Position numbers and translations under genes: made by a program
Assembly: GCA_019420465.1 (NCBI GenBank)
Contig: JAHZHB010000009.1
Coordinates: 1-12,498, forward strand
Origin: Lachnospiraceae bacterium
GTDB lineage: Bacteria > Bacillota > Clostridia > Lachnospirales > Lachnospiraceae
DNA length: 12,498 nt
Reading direction: 5' to 3'
In this document: in pieces, positions 6,467 through 12,498 of the stretch
Layout of the letters: each line of letters starts with the position of its first letter
How positions within the stretch are numbered: position 1 is the stretch's first letter
Notes under the pieces: generated by a model
Database searches by the model: none
What the model saw: the letters and a program-made list of their open reading frames with translations, nothing else
What the model was told of the DNA's origin: nothing

Positions 6467-7252
6467 ATGTTTAAGACGAGACTGATCAGTGGTATCGTAC
6501 TGGTGCTGATCGCGCTTCTGACGATCTGTTCCGGCGGTATTATTCTGTTTATGACGCTTCTGGCCGTATCTATGATCGGTATGCAGGAGCTGTATAAGGT
6601 GATGAAGGTGCGCGAGGATTCCTTTACGGCGCTGGAGATTGCCGGATATCTGGGTATTGTCGGGTATTATCTGTGCCTGTGGTTTGCCCCGGAGTATCAG
6701 CTGATGGAGCTTCTGGGCTCTCTGGTACTTATCATGTTTGTCTATGTGTTTACCTATCCGAAATTCCATGCAGAACAGATCATGGCGGCGATGTTTGGTA
6801 TTCTGTATGTGGGCGTGATGCTGTCCTTTATTTTCCAGACCAGACGGCTGGAGGGCGGTGCCTACCATGTATGGCTGATCTTTTTTGCTTCCTGGGGATG
6901 CGATACCTGTGCATACTGTGTGGGTAAGCTGATCGGCAAGCATAAGATGACACCGGTATTAAGCCCGAAGAAATCAGTGGAAGGGGCTGTGGGCGGTGTT
7001 GTTGGTGCAGCCTTACTTGGCTGTATCTATGCATCAGCAACAGGCAGCAAGATCTGGGTGTATGCGCTGATCTGTGCTGTAGGTGGTCTGATCTCCATGG
7101 TCGGTGATCTGGCAGCATCTGCGATCAAGAGAAATCAGGGCATCAAGGATTATGGTACACTGATCCCGGGACACGGTGGTATTCTGGACCGGTTTGACAG
7201 TGTGATCTTTACGGCACCGATCATTTATTTCTTATGCCTGACACTGATTTAG
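6467..7252 (+). CDS. cdsA: Phosphatidate cytidylyltransferase (CDP-diglyceride synthase)
   Basis: A 261-residue polytopic membrane enzyme that makes CDP-diacylglycerol from phosphatidic acid and CTP, the branch point for all phospholipids. The family signature is intact at 218-244: SAIKRNQGIKDYG, then TLIPGHGGILDRFD with the conserved HGG and DRFD. Upstream blocks FFASWGCDTCAYCVGKLIGK (139-158) and SPKKSVEGAVGG (166-177) also match the family. Several hydrophobic helices cover residues 5-45, 55-97, 104-124, 134-145, 175-188, 196-216 and 246-260. Translation starts 1 base after the uppS stop, with GGTGGGG at 6451-6457 inside the uppS 3' end as ribosome binding site. A hairpin follows the stop, ending this unit before dxr. 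Confidence 0.97.
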   Translation: MFKTRLISGIVLVLIALLTICSGGIILFMTLLAVSMIGMQELYKVMKVREDSFTALEIAGYLGIVGYYLCLWFAPEYQLMELLGSLVLIMFVYVFTYPKFHAEQIMAAMFGILYVGVMLSFIFQTRRLEGGAYHVWLIFFASWGCDTCAYCVGKLIGKHKMTPVLSPKKSVEGAVGGVVGAALLGCIYASATGSKIWVYALICAVGGLISMVGDLAASAIKRNQGIKDYGTLIPGHGGILDRFDSVIFTAPIIYFLCLTLI

Positions 7253-7280
7253 AAAATTAGAGAATTTTAAGAATTGCTAC

Positions 7281-7314
7281 ACAGGATAGTCTTATTTGCA
7301 GACTATCCTGTTTG
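7281..7314 (+). terminator. Hairpin after cdsA, probable weak terminator
   Basis: ACAGGATAGTC (7281-7291) pairs perfectly over 11 bases with GACTATCCTGT (7301-7311) around a 9-base loop. Only a short TTT follows, broken by G. The strong stem and its position 28 bases past cdsA fit a partial terminator or a 3' stabilising structure. Confidence 0.55.
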
Positions 7315-7410
7315 TGCGATAAAGGGAAGTATTAGCAGATGAAAAAACAGATATCCGGCTGCAGCAGAGAGCGTATGACATCATTTTAAGCTTTTTTCAT
7401 GGAAAAAGAG

Positions 7411-7440
7411 TTGTTGAGAGACATGGTTATAGAGTATGAT
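7411..7440 (+). promoter_or_regulatory. Possible promoter for dxr
   Basis: TTGTTG (7411-7416) and TATGAT (7435-7440) are separated by 18 bases. This is a modest sigma-A match, about 110 bases ahead of dxr, in the roughly 300-base gap after cdsA. The rest of the gap (7315-7410 and 7441-7550) shows no gene or repeat I can support. Confidence 0.35.
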
Positions 7441-7562
7441 ATACAGTATAGTCAATCATCCTGCCGGTACGATGTTGTTGCCAGCGCAGGAATATAGGTT
7501 GGTACTACAGGAAGTATAAAAAGCAGGATATCTGCAATGCAGAAGAATGAATGGAGAAAAAT

Positions 7563-8691
7563 ATGCGAAAAATAGCCATTATGGGTTCTACCGGTTCAAT
7601 CGGTACCCAGACACTGGAAGTTGTAAGAGAGAATAAAGATATAGAAGTTGTCGGACTGAGTGCCGGTACCAATATCGATCTGCTGGAAAAGCAGATCCGT
7701 GAATTTATGCCAAAGCTGGCAGTTATGGGAAATGAAAAGCTGGCAGAGGAATTAAAGACCAGGATTGCCGACTTGCCGGTGAAGGTAAGCTGTGGCATGG
7801 ATGGCCTTCTGGAACTGGCTGAAATGGAAGAAAGCGAGATCCTGGTGACAGCCATCGTTGGTATGATCGGTATCCGTCCGACGATCGCTGCAATCAAAGC
7901 GGGCAAGGATATCGCTCTGGCAAACAAGGAGACACTGGTTACGGCCGGCCACCTGATCATGCCACTGGCAGAAGAATACAAGGTGCAGATCCTGCCGGTG
8001 GACAGTGAGCACAGTGCGATCTTTCAGGCACTGCACGGGGAAAACCGTGCTCAGGTCAGCCGACTTTTAATCACGGCATCCGGTGGTCCGTTCCGTGGAA
8101 AAAAGACAAAGGATCTGGAACATGTGACAGTACAGGATGCGCTGAAACATCCGAACTGGGCTATGGGACGTAAGATCACGATCGATTCTGCCACACTGGT
8201 CAATAAGGGACTGGAGGTTATGGAAGCCAAATGGCTGTTTGGGATGGATCTGGATCATATCGATGTTGTTGTACAGCCAAAGAGTATCATTCACTCCATG
8301 GTGGAATTTATGGACGGTGCGGTGATCGCACAGCTTGGTACGCCGGATATGAAACTGCCGATCCAGTATGCCCTGTATTATCCGGAAAGACGATATCTGC
8401 CGGGAGAGCGTCTTTACTTTTGAAGTGCCGGATATGGAGACGTTTAAGGGACTTCCGCTGGCAATGGAGGCTTCCCGAAAGGGCGGTTCTATGCCTACGG
8501 TCTTTAATGCGGCTAATGAACGTGCGGTGGCGGCTTTTCTTGATGAAAAGATCCGTTTCTTGGATATCTATACACTGATCGAAGAAGCTATGGCTGCACA
8601 TACTGTAATTGCGCATCCGGATCTGGAACAGATTCTGGCAACGGAGAAAGAGGCCGAAGCGTTTGTCGATGGATGGATCGCCAGACAGTAA
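7563..8691 (+). pseudogene. dxr: 1-deoxy-D-xylulose 5-phosphate reductoisomerase, frameshifted
   Basis: Dxr (IspC) converts DXP to 2-C-methyl-D-erythritol 4-phosphate with NADPH in the MEP pathway. The first frame gives 286 residues. It has the NADPH motif GSTGSIGTQT (8-17), ALANKETLVTAG (118-129), metal ligands Asp147 and Glu149 in PVDSEH, the flexible loop HPNWAMGRKI (196-205), and NKGLEVMEA (214-222) with Glu218. That frame ends in PGERLYF then TGA (8421-8423). The +1 frame continues at once with EVPDMETFKGLPL and the expected MPTVFNAANE block to TAA 8689-8691, 89 more codons. Relatives have about 9 residues (LDFFELGTL-like) between PGER and TFE, while only 4 bases remain here, so about 23 bases seem lost. 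ATG 7563 matches the family start and has GGAGA 5 bases upstream; ATG 7551 is possible. A sequencing error, a real mutation and +1 frameshifting are all open. Confidence 0.85.
8411..8424 (+). other. Frameshift point in dxr (TTT TGA A)
   Basis: The zero-frame reads CTT TAC TTT TGA. Moving the Phe codon one base forward onto TTT keeps pairing and gives GAA GTG CCG, the correct downstream frame. This resembles the CTT TGA +1 site of release factor 2 genes. The close upstream Shine-Dalgarno stimulator of that system is not at the standard spacing: the nearest purine run, GGGAGAG (8402-8408), is about 9 bases from the TTT. Confidence 0.6.
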
Positions 8692-8797
8692 GCGTTGCTG
8701 CACGATGCAGGTGTGTCTGCAGGAAAGGGTGCGTCTGTGCGTGTATGGCGCATAAACAGCGGCAACAGACAGAATAACAACAGGAGGCATACTTGAT

Positions 8798-10084
8798 TTG
8801 AGTATTATTTTAGCAATTATTATTTTCAGTGTACTGGTTTTATTCCATGAGTTTGGTCATTTTCTGTTTGCAAAACTCAGTGGGATAACAGTTCTGGAAT
8901 TTTCACTGGGAATGGGACCGAGACTTTTCAGCTTTACAAAGGGTGGAACGGTGTACAGCCTGAAGCTTCTGCCGCTGGGCGGTTCCTGTATGATGGAAGG
9001 CGAGGATGAGGCAGAGGAAGGTCCGGGATCGTTTAACAATGCACCGATCTGGGGCCGGATCGCCACTGTGGCAGCAGGACCTTTGTTTAACTTTATTCTG
9101 GCCTTTGTGGTATCTGTCATCGTTGTAGGTATGACCGGATACAGTCTGCCGACAGTGACCGCTGTCACCGAAGGTTCGGCAGCAGAAAAAGCGGGATTGA
9201 AGGAAGGCGATCTGATCACTTCTTTTAATGGCTATGGAACGTCGATCACGAATGATCTGTATACCTACCTGTCTATCGAAGGTGTCAGTGCAAAAGAAAT
9301 CGAAGTCAAAGTGAAACGTGACGGCGAAAAACTCACACTTCGCTATACACCGGACAGCCAGATCCGCTATATGCTGGGCTTTACCTATTATCAGAATGAA
9401 GATGAAGCACAGATCGGTTCTGTGACGCTGAACGGTGCCATGTACAAAGCCGGTCTGCAGGCCGGTGATGTGATCTGCGAAGTTAACGGCACCGTGATCA
9501 ATACCGGTGCCCAGCTGCAGGCCTATATGCAGGAGCATCCGTTAGACGGCTCCGAGATGGAGATCAGCTATATCCGTGGAAGCAAGGTCAAAACAGCGAA
9601 AGTAACGCCTGAGGAAACGACATATGCTGAAACTGGTTTTTCCTATAATGGGGCTTATGAAAAGGGTGGTGTGCTGGCTACTCTCAAATATGGCTTTATG
9701 GAGATGAAATACTGGATCAAGACGACGATCCTGAGTCTGAAAATGCTGGTTACCGGTCAGGTATCTGTCAATGAACTGTCCGGCCCTGTCGGCATCGTGA
9801 CGACGATCGACACGTCCTATAAAGAAAGCCGCTCCTATGGACTGGCGGCTACCGTAGCGACTATGCTGAATATGATGATCCTGCTTTCGGCAAACCTCGG
9901 TGTCATGAATCTTCTGCCGATACCGGCGCTGGATGGCGGACGTCTCGTATTTCTGGTCATTGAAGCGATCCGGAAAAAGCCGATCAACAGAGAGATCGAA
10001 GGACGGATTCATTTTACGGGATTTGCACTGCTGATGCTTTTGATCTTGTATGTCAGTGTGCATGATGTGATGAAGCTGTTTTAG
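8798..10084 (+). CDS. rseP: RseP-type site-2 protease, intramembrane zinc metalloprotease
   Basis: A 428-residue M50-family intramembrane protease. Members cleave transmembrane anti-sigma factors and leftover signal peptides within the membrane. The zinc site HEFGH (17-21) sits in the first helix and the second catalytic motif NLLPIPALDGG (371-381) in a later helix. A hydrophobic helix spans about 95-114, and the last helix 406-422. Two PDZ-like domains lie between, at about 117-185 (GSAAEKAGLKEGDLI) and 205-268 (GAMYKAGLQAGDVICEVNG). Many clostridial homologues have one PDZ and about 340 residues, so this is a long form. The start is TTG 8798 with AGGAGG 10 bases upstream; no suitable ATG is nearby. 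It lies 106 bases after dxr, the usual order. Its local substrate is unknown. Confidence 0.95.
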   Translation: MSIILAIIIFSVLVLFHEFGHFLFAKLSGITVLEFSLGMGPRLFSFTKGGTVYSLKLLPLGGSCMMEGEDEAEEGPGSFNNAPIWGRIATVAAGPLFNFILAFVVSVIVVGMTGYSLPTVTAVTEGSAAEKAGLKEGDLITSFNGYGTSITNDLYTYLSIEGVSAKEIEVKVKRDGEKLTLRYTPDSQIRYMLGFTYYQNEDEAQIGSVTLNGAMYKAGLQAGDVICEVNGTVINTGAQLQAYMQEHPLDGSEMEISYIRGSKVKTAKVTPEETTYAETGFSYNGAYEKGGVLATLKYGFMEMKYWIKTTILSLKMLVTGQVSVNELSGPVGIVTTIDTSYKESRSYGLAATVATMLNMMILLSANLGVMNLLPIPALDGGRLVFLVIEAIRKKPINREIEGRIHFTGFALLMLLILYVSVHDVMKLF

Positions 10085-10125
10085 CATGAGAAACAGAGCC
10101 GATGGCATGGCAGGCTTTTGCTCAC

Positions 10126-10154
10126 TTGACTTGATGTGACCTACAGTTTATACC
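10126..10154 (+). promoter_or_regulatory. Possible nagA promoter overlapping a palindrome
   Basis: TTGACT (10126-10131) is followed after 17 bases by TATACC (10149-10154), a moderate sigma-A match. The -10 box is the left end of the palindrome described next, which would place a repressor site over the transcription start. Confidence 0.35.
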
Positions 10155-10192
10155 CCACTATACCCTTAAGAAAAAGAGTATAATGGGGTATA
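10149..10192. promoter_or_regulatory. Strong palindrome upstream of nagA (operator or terminator)
   Basis: TATACCCCA (10149-10157) pairs with TGGGGTATA (10184-10192). After one mismatch TATAC (10159-10163) pairs with GTATA (10178-10182), and after another CTT (10165-10167) pairs with AAG (10174-10176). Seventeen pairs close a 6-base loop. The following bases, TTTATAG, are not a true T-run, which weakens the reading as an rseP terminator. Overlap with a possible -10 box favours an operator. Confidence 0.6.
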
Positions 10193-10213
10193 TTTATAGA
10201 TAATACATGGTTT

Positions 10214-10258
10214 CTGAATAATGCATATCGGATGAACCAAATGATATGCCATATTCAG
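10214..10258. promoter_or_regulatory. Second two-part inverted repeat in the nagA leader
   Basis: CTGAATA (10214-10220) pairs with TATTCAG (10252-10258) and, inside a 2x2 internal loop, GCATATC (10223-10229) pairs with GATATGC (10243-10249), with a 13-base loop. Both stems are perfect 7-mers. It lies 49 bases before ATG 10307. It may be a regulator site or an mRNA leader hairpin. Confidence 0.6.
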
Positions 10259-10330
10259 TATCGGAAAAAAGAAAAATCTTCACAAGGGAGAAAATAAAGA
10301 ATAGCTATGCGCCAGTTGAAGCAAGGTACA

Positions 10331-11503
10331 ATGAAAATAAAAAATGCCATGGCCTACACAACAGACCACAAATTCACAAAAGCAGATATTTACATAACAG
10401 GCGAGCGAATCACCGGAATCACACCCTGTAAAGAGGATGTTGTCGAAGATAAAAAAGATACAGAAGCGGTTAATGAAATGGATGCCACCGGTCTGTACGC
10501 TATTCCGGGTCTTGTAGATATCCATCTGCATGGTGCTGCCGGATATGATGTTTGCCATGCGGATGAAAAGGAGCTGGAGCGTATCGCAGAGTATGAGGCA
10601 TGTCATGGTATTCTGGCCATCTGTCCGACAACGATGTCGTACAGTGAGGAGATACTTGGAAAAATCATAGATAAAACAAGGAAGTATGTTGATAAACCGC
10701 ACCATGGGGCGGATATTGTGGGACTTCATATGGAGGGACCGTTTATCAGTCCTGAAAGAGCAGGTGCACAGAATCCTGCATATATCATGCCACCGGATAT
10801 ACAGATGTTCGGGCGGCTGCAGGAGCGAAGTCATGGACTGATCCGGCTGCTTGACATGGCGCCTGAGATGGACGGGGCTCTGGAATTTATAGAAAGTTGC
10901 AGAGATATAGTGAGAATTTCTCTCGCCCATACCGGCTGTACTTATGAAATCGCAAAAGAAGCGTTTGCTCTGGGGGCCAGTCATATCACACATCTGTATA
11001 ATGGAATGCCGGATATAGGGCACAGAGAGCCGGGACCGATACCGGCAGCGGTCGAAGCGAAAGCTATGGCGGAGATTATAGCCGATGGGATACACAATCA
11101 TCCGGCAGCTGTGCGTATGGCCTTTGGACTGTTTGGTGTAGACCGCATGATCCTGATCTCAGACAGTATGGAAGCTACGGGGCTGCCGGACGGAAAGTAT
11201 CGACTTGGCGGACAGAGCGTGACGGTACAGGGGAAAAAGGCGGTCCTTTCGGAACATCCGGAGACGATCGCGGGCAGCGTGACGAACCTGTACGACTGCA
11301 TGGTCAACTGTGTACAGAAGATGCAGATCCCGCTGGAGGATGCCGTTCGTGCCGCAACAGAGAATCCGGCGAAAGCGATCGGTGTGGATGCAGAGTACGG
11401 AAAAGTGGCACCGGGATATTATGCGAATCTTGTACTGATGGATGAGAAAATGCGGATACAGAAGGTAGTGCAGAAAGGGACAGTTTTAGCGTATTGGTCT
11501 TGA
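10331..11503 (+). CDS. nagA: N-acetylglucosamine-6-phosphate deacetylase
   Basis: A 390-residue amidohydrolase that removes acetate from GlcNAc-6-phosphate to give glucosamine-6-phosphate, in amino sugar use and cell-wall recycling. The metal motif HLHG (H65, H67) follows IPGLVDI. HMEGPF (133-138) supplies the metal-binding Glu135. H200 (SLAHTG) and H221 (THLYNGM) complete the usual ligands. ADGIHNHP (251-258) binds substrate, and ISDSMEATG (276-284) has the catalytic Asp278. Length is typical. Two starts are possible: ATG 10307 (eight extra residues, best SD far upstream) and ATG 10331, which matches the family N-terminus and has AAGG 4 bases upstream; I prefer 10331. No nagB deaminase, transporter or GntR-type regulator is in the window. 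Two inverted repeats upstream suggest regulation, probably by amino sugars (inference). Confidence 0.93.
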   Translation: MKIKNAMAYTTDHKFTKADIYITGERITGITPCKEDVVEDKKDTEAVNEMDATGLYAIPGLVDIHLHGAAGYDVCHADEKELERIAEYEACHGILAICPTTMSYSEEILGKIIDKTRKYVDKPHHGADIVGLHMEGPFISPERAGAQNPAYIMPPDIQMFGRLQERSHGLIRLLDMAPEMDGALEFIESCRDIVRISLAHTGCTYEIAKEAFALGASHITHLYNGMPDIGHREPGPIPAAVEAKAMAEIIADGIHNHPAAVRMAFGLFGVDRMILISDSMEATGLPDGKYRLGGQSVTVQGKKAVLSEHPETIAGSVTNLYDCMVNCVQKMQIPLEDAVRAATENPAKAIGVDAEYGKVAPGYYANLVLMDEKMRIQKVVQKGTVLAYWS

Positions 11504-11525
11504 CAATAAGTGAGAACATTATTGT
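11503..11525. repeat. Perfect 7-bp inverted repeat at the nagA stop
   Basis: ACAATAA (11503-11509) pairs with TTATTGT (11519-11525) around a 9-base loop. It starts on the last base of the nagA stop codon. There is no T-run after it, so it is at most an mRNA 3' hairpin. Confidence 0.4.
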
Positions 11526-11651
11526 GTTGACGGTTATACAAGACTAACAAAAATAGGACAGATAAAGGTGTTTTTCTGAAAAGATTGTCATAAAAAGTGG
11601 ACATATCTAAAACCAAACGGGTCCGTATGATCTGTAGTTGAAATGCAAGGC

Positions 11652-11696
11652 AAAGAAAGAGGCTGCTGTGCGCAGTTGCATGTGCAGTCTTTCTTT
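11652..11696. terminator. Terminator after nagA, possibly bidirectional
   Basis: AAAGAAAGA (11652-11660) pairs perfectly with TCTTTCTTT (11688-11696). Inside, after a bulged GG, CTGC (11663-11666) pairs with GCAG (11684-11687). The A-rich left arm and T-rich right arm let it work on either strand. The stretch 11526-11651 before it shows no gene or clear signal. Confidence 0.65.
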
Positions 11697-11705
11697 AAAA
11701 ATCAT

Positions 11706-11732
11706 GCTTAGTTAAAACTAATAAAAGTAAGC
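11706..11732. promoter_or_regulatory. MarR-like palindromic operator upstream of the ABC exporter
   Basis: TTAGTT (11708-11713) and AACTAA (11716-11721) form a palindrome with a 2-base centre, and GCTTA (11706-11710) also pairs with TAAGC (11728-11732). TTAGTT..AACTAA is typical of operators bound by MarR-family repressors, which commonly control multidrug ABC exporters. No regulator gene is in the window, and I could not place a confident promoter beside it. Confidence 0.5.
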
Positions 11733-11793
11733 AATACATAAAAAAGAGAAAACAGTAGATGTAATGTAGCGTGAAACAGAAAAGGAGTGCAGT

Positions 11794-12273
11794 ATGAAGA
11801 AAGAGAGTTCGCTTGCAAGACTTTTTGCGTATGCGGGAAACTATCGTTACCTGGCGGTTCTGTCCTGGATACTGTCGGTGATCAGTGCGTGGATCGCTCT
11901 GGTACCTTTTTATTACATCTGGAGAATTATGAAAGAAATACTGGCTGTGGCTCCTGAGTACAGTAAGGCGCAGCATCTGGCCGATTACGGATGGGCAGCG
12001 GTCGGTTTTGCCTTGTTGTCTATGGGTACCTATATAGGCGGACTGATCTGCTCGCATATGGCTGCCTTTCGTGTGCAGGCGCAGATGCGTTCGGACATGA
12101 TGCACCATATCGTGACCCTGCCGGCCGGGTTTATGGATAAGGCGGAAAACGGAAAAATCCGTAAGATCGTCAATGAATGCAGTGCCTCCACAGAAACCTA
12201 TCTGGCACACCGGTATGACGTGGATGCCGGACAGAGCATTGACGGAGCCAATGTGCGCGTGAAAAAAACGTAG
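11794..12273 (+). pseudogene. ABC exporter, N-terminal fragment with aberrant tail
   Basis: This resembles the start of a fused ABC exporter (transmembrane plus ATPase, usually about 570-600 residues) of the type encoded in pairs in Lachnospiraceae, thought to export drugs or peptides. Only 159 codons are present. Helices cover about 18-38 and 64-85, followed by the conserved cytoplasmic stretch MRSDMMHHIVTLPAGFMDK (98-116), GKIRKIVNE (120-128) and STETYLAH (132-139). From residue 140 (base 12211) the sequence no longer fits the family: RYDVDAGQSIDGANVRVKKT, then TAG at 12271. The rest of the transmembrane domain and the whole ATPase are missing, so it cannot function alone. ATG 11794 has AAGGAG 6 bases upstream. 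A deletion fusion, an insertion boundary and an assembly join are all possible. Confidence 0.7.
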
Positions 12274-12467
12274 AGGAACTGTTTAAAACCACGGTAAGCG
12301 ACTACGATACGGTGCAGGCAAGAAACACGGCTGTCCATATCAGTTTATATTGGTTATTTTGGTTTTCTGGTAAGATGGTTAATTTGGCTATGGCTTTGTC
12401 TGTTTTTGAAAATCGTATTGGCATACAGATGTTGTTGAATTCAATGCTGAATCTGTCGGAAACATAA
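12243..12467 (+). other. Open, unrecognised segment in the next frame
   Basis: A different + frame is open from after TGA 12240-12242 to TAA 12465-12467, about 74 codons with no plausible start. Its translation includes VEELFKTTVSDYDTVQARN and, further on, NLAMALSVFENRIG. I do not recognise it. It joins the exporter frame if the A7 run (12262-12268) gains one base or slips by -1. DNA beyond about 12340 is clearly richer in A and T than the rest of the window. The minus strand is also open over 12302-12487, so the coding strand is uncertain. Confidence 0.3.
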
Positions 12468-12498
12468 AGAAAACAACGGAAAAGAGACTATTAGTCAA

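Noticed and set aside
10280..11101. 273-codon minus-strand frame across nagA
   Set aside because: It lies antisense to a clear nagA with all metal motifs intact, and has no recognisable protein features.
12262..12269. Classical A AAA AAC -1 slippery heptamer in the exporter tail
   Set aside because: The heptamer is present but not in the required phase relative to the exporter frame. Only a plain A7 slip or an indel would work.
1..12498. CRISPR array, tRNA, rRNA or complete insertion sequence
   Set aside because: No regularly spaced direct repeats, no cloverleaf, no rRNA-like stretch and no transposase frame were seen on either strand.

Overview
The window looks like chromosomal DNA from a Firmicute of class Clostridia, most likely family Lachnospiraceae. 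The clues are the block pyrH-frr-uppS-cdsA-dxr-rseP in its usual Gram-positive order, strong AGGAGG-type ribosome binding sites, near-consensus sigma-A promoters, and the style of the CarD, aspartate kinase and ABC exporter proteins. This assignment is inference; no rRNA gene is present to confirm it. All supportable genes lie on the + strand. I see no tRNA, rRNA, CRISPR array or complete insertion sequence.

Positions 1-1857 hold a GtrA-type membrane protein with its own promoter and terminator, then a family-2 glycosyltransferase-like protein behind a structured leader of about 265 bases. Both point to envelope polysaccharide work, but the glycosyltransferase has lost the usual acidic DXD signature. 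Positions 1860-2703 hold a CarD-family regulator under a textbook TTGACA-17-TATAAT promoter, followed by a terminator-like helix whose long loop contains the likely promoter of the next unit. Positions 2774-5406 are aspartate kinase, UMP kinase and ribosome recycling factor, closely spaced and probably co-transcribed. Aspartate kinase sits where rpsB-tsf usually precede pyrH.

Positions 5407-5748 are a non-coding insert dominated by a 150-base hairpin with 41-base arms. After it come uppS and cdsA (1-base gap), which make the lipid carrier and the phospholipid precursor CDP-diacylglycerol. A hairpin and a weak promoter then separate dxr (MEP isoprenoid pathway) and rseP (site-2 protease). Dxr supplies isoprenoid precursors that UppS consumes, so the block links translation, isoprenoid and membrane synthesis. 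Here dxr is broken by a frameshift at a TTT TGA site, together with the loss of about eight family residues.

Positions 10085-11503 are nagA (N-acetylglucosamine-6-phosphate deacetylase), preceded by two strong inverted repeats that look like an operator or structured leader. Positions 11504-12498 hold the nagA terminator, a MarR-type palindrome, and the first third of an ABC exporter. The exporter leaves its family sequence near 12210 and stops after an A7 run. The last 200 bases are AT-rich and unrecognised.

The best leads are the dxr lesion, the 150-base hairpin, the nagA upstream palindromes and the broken exporter. I did not find an obviously new multi-gene system.
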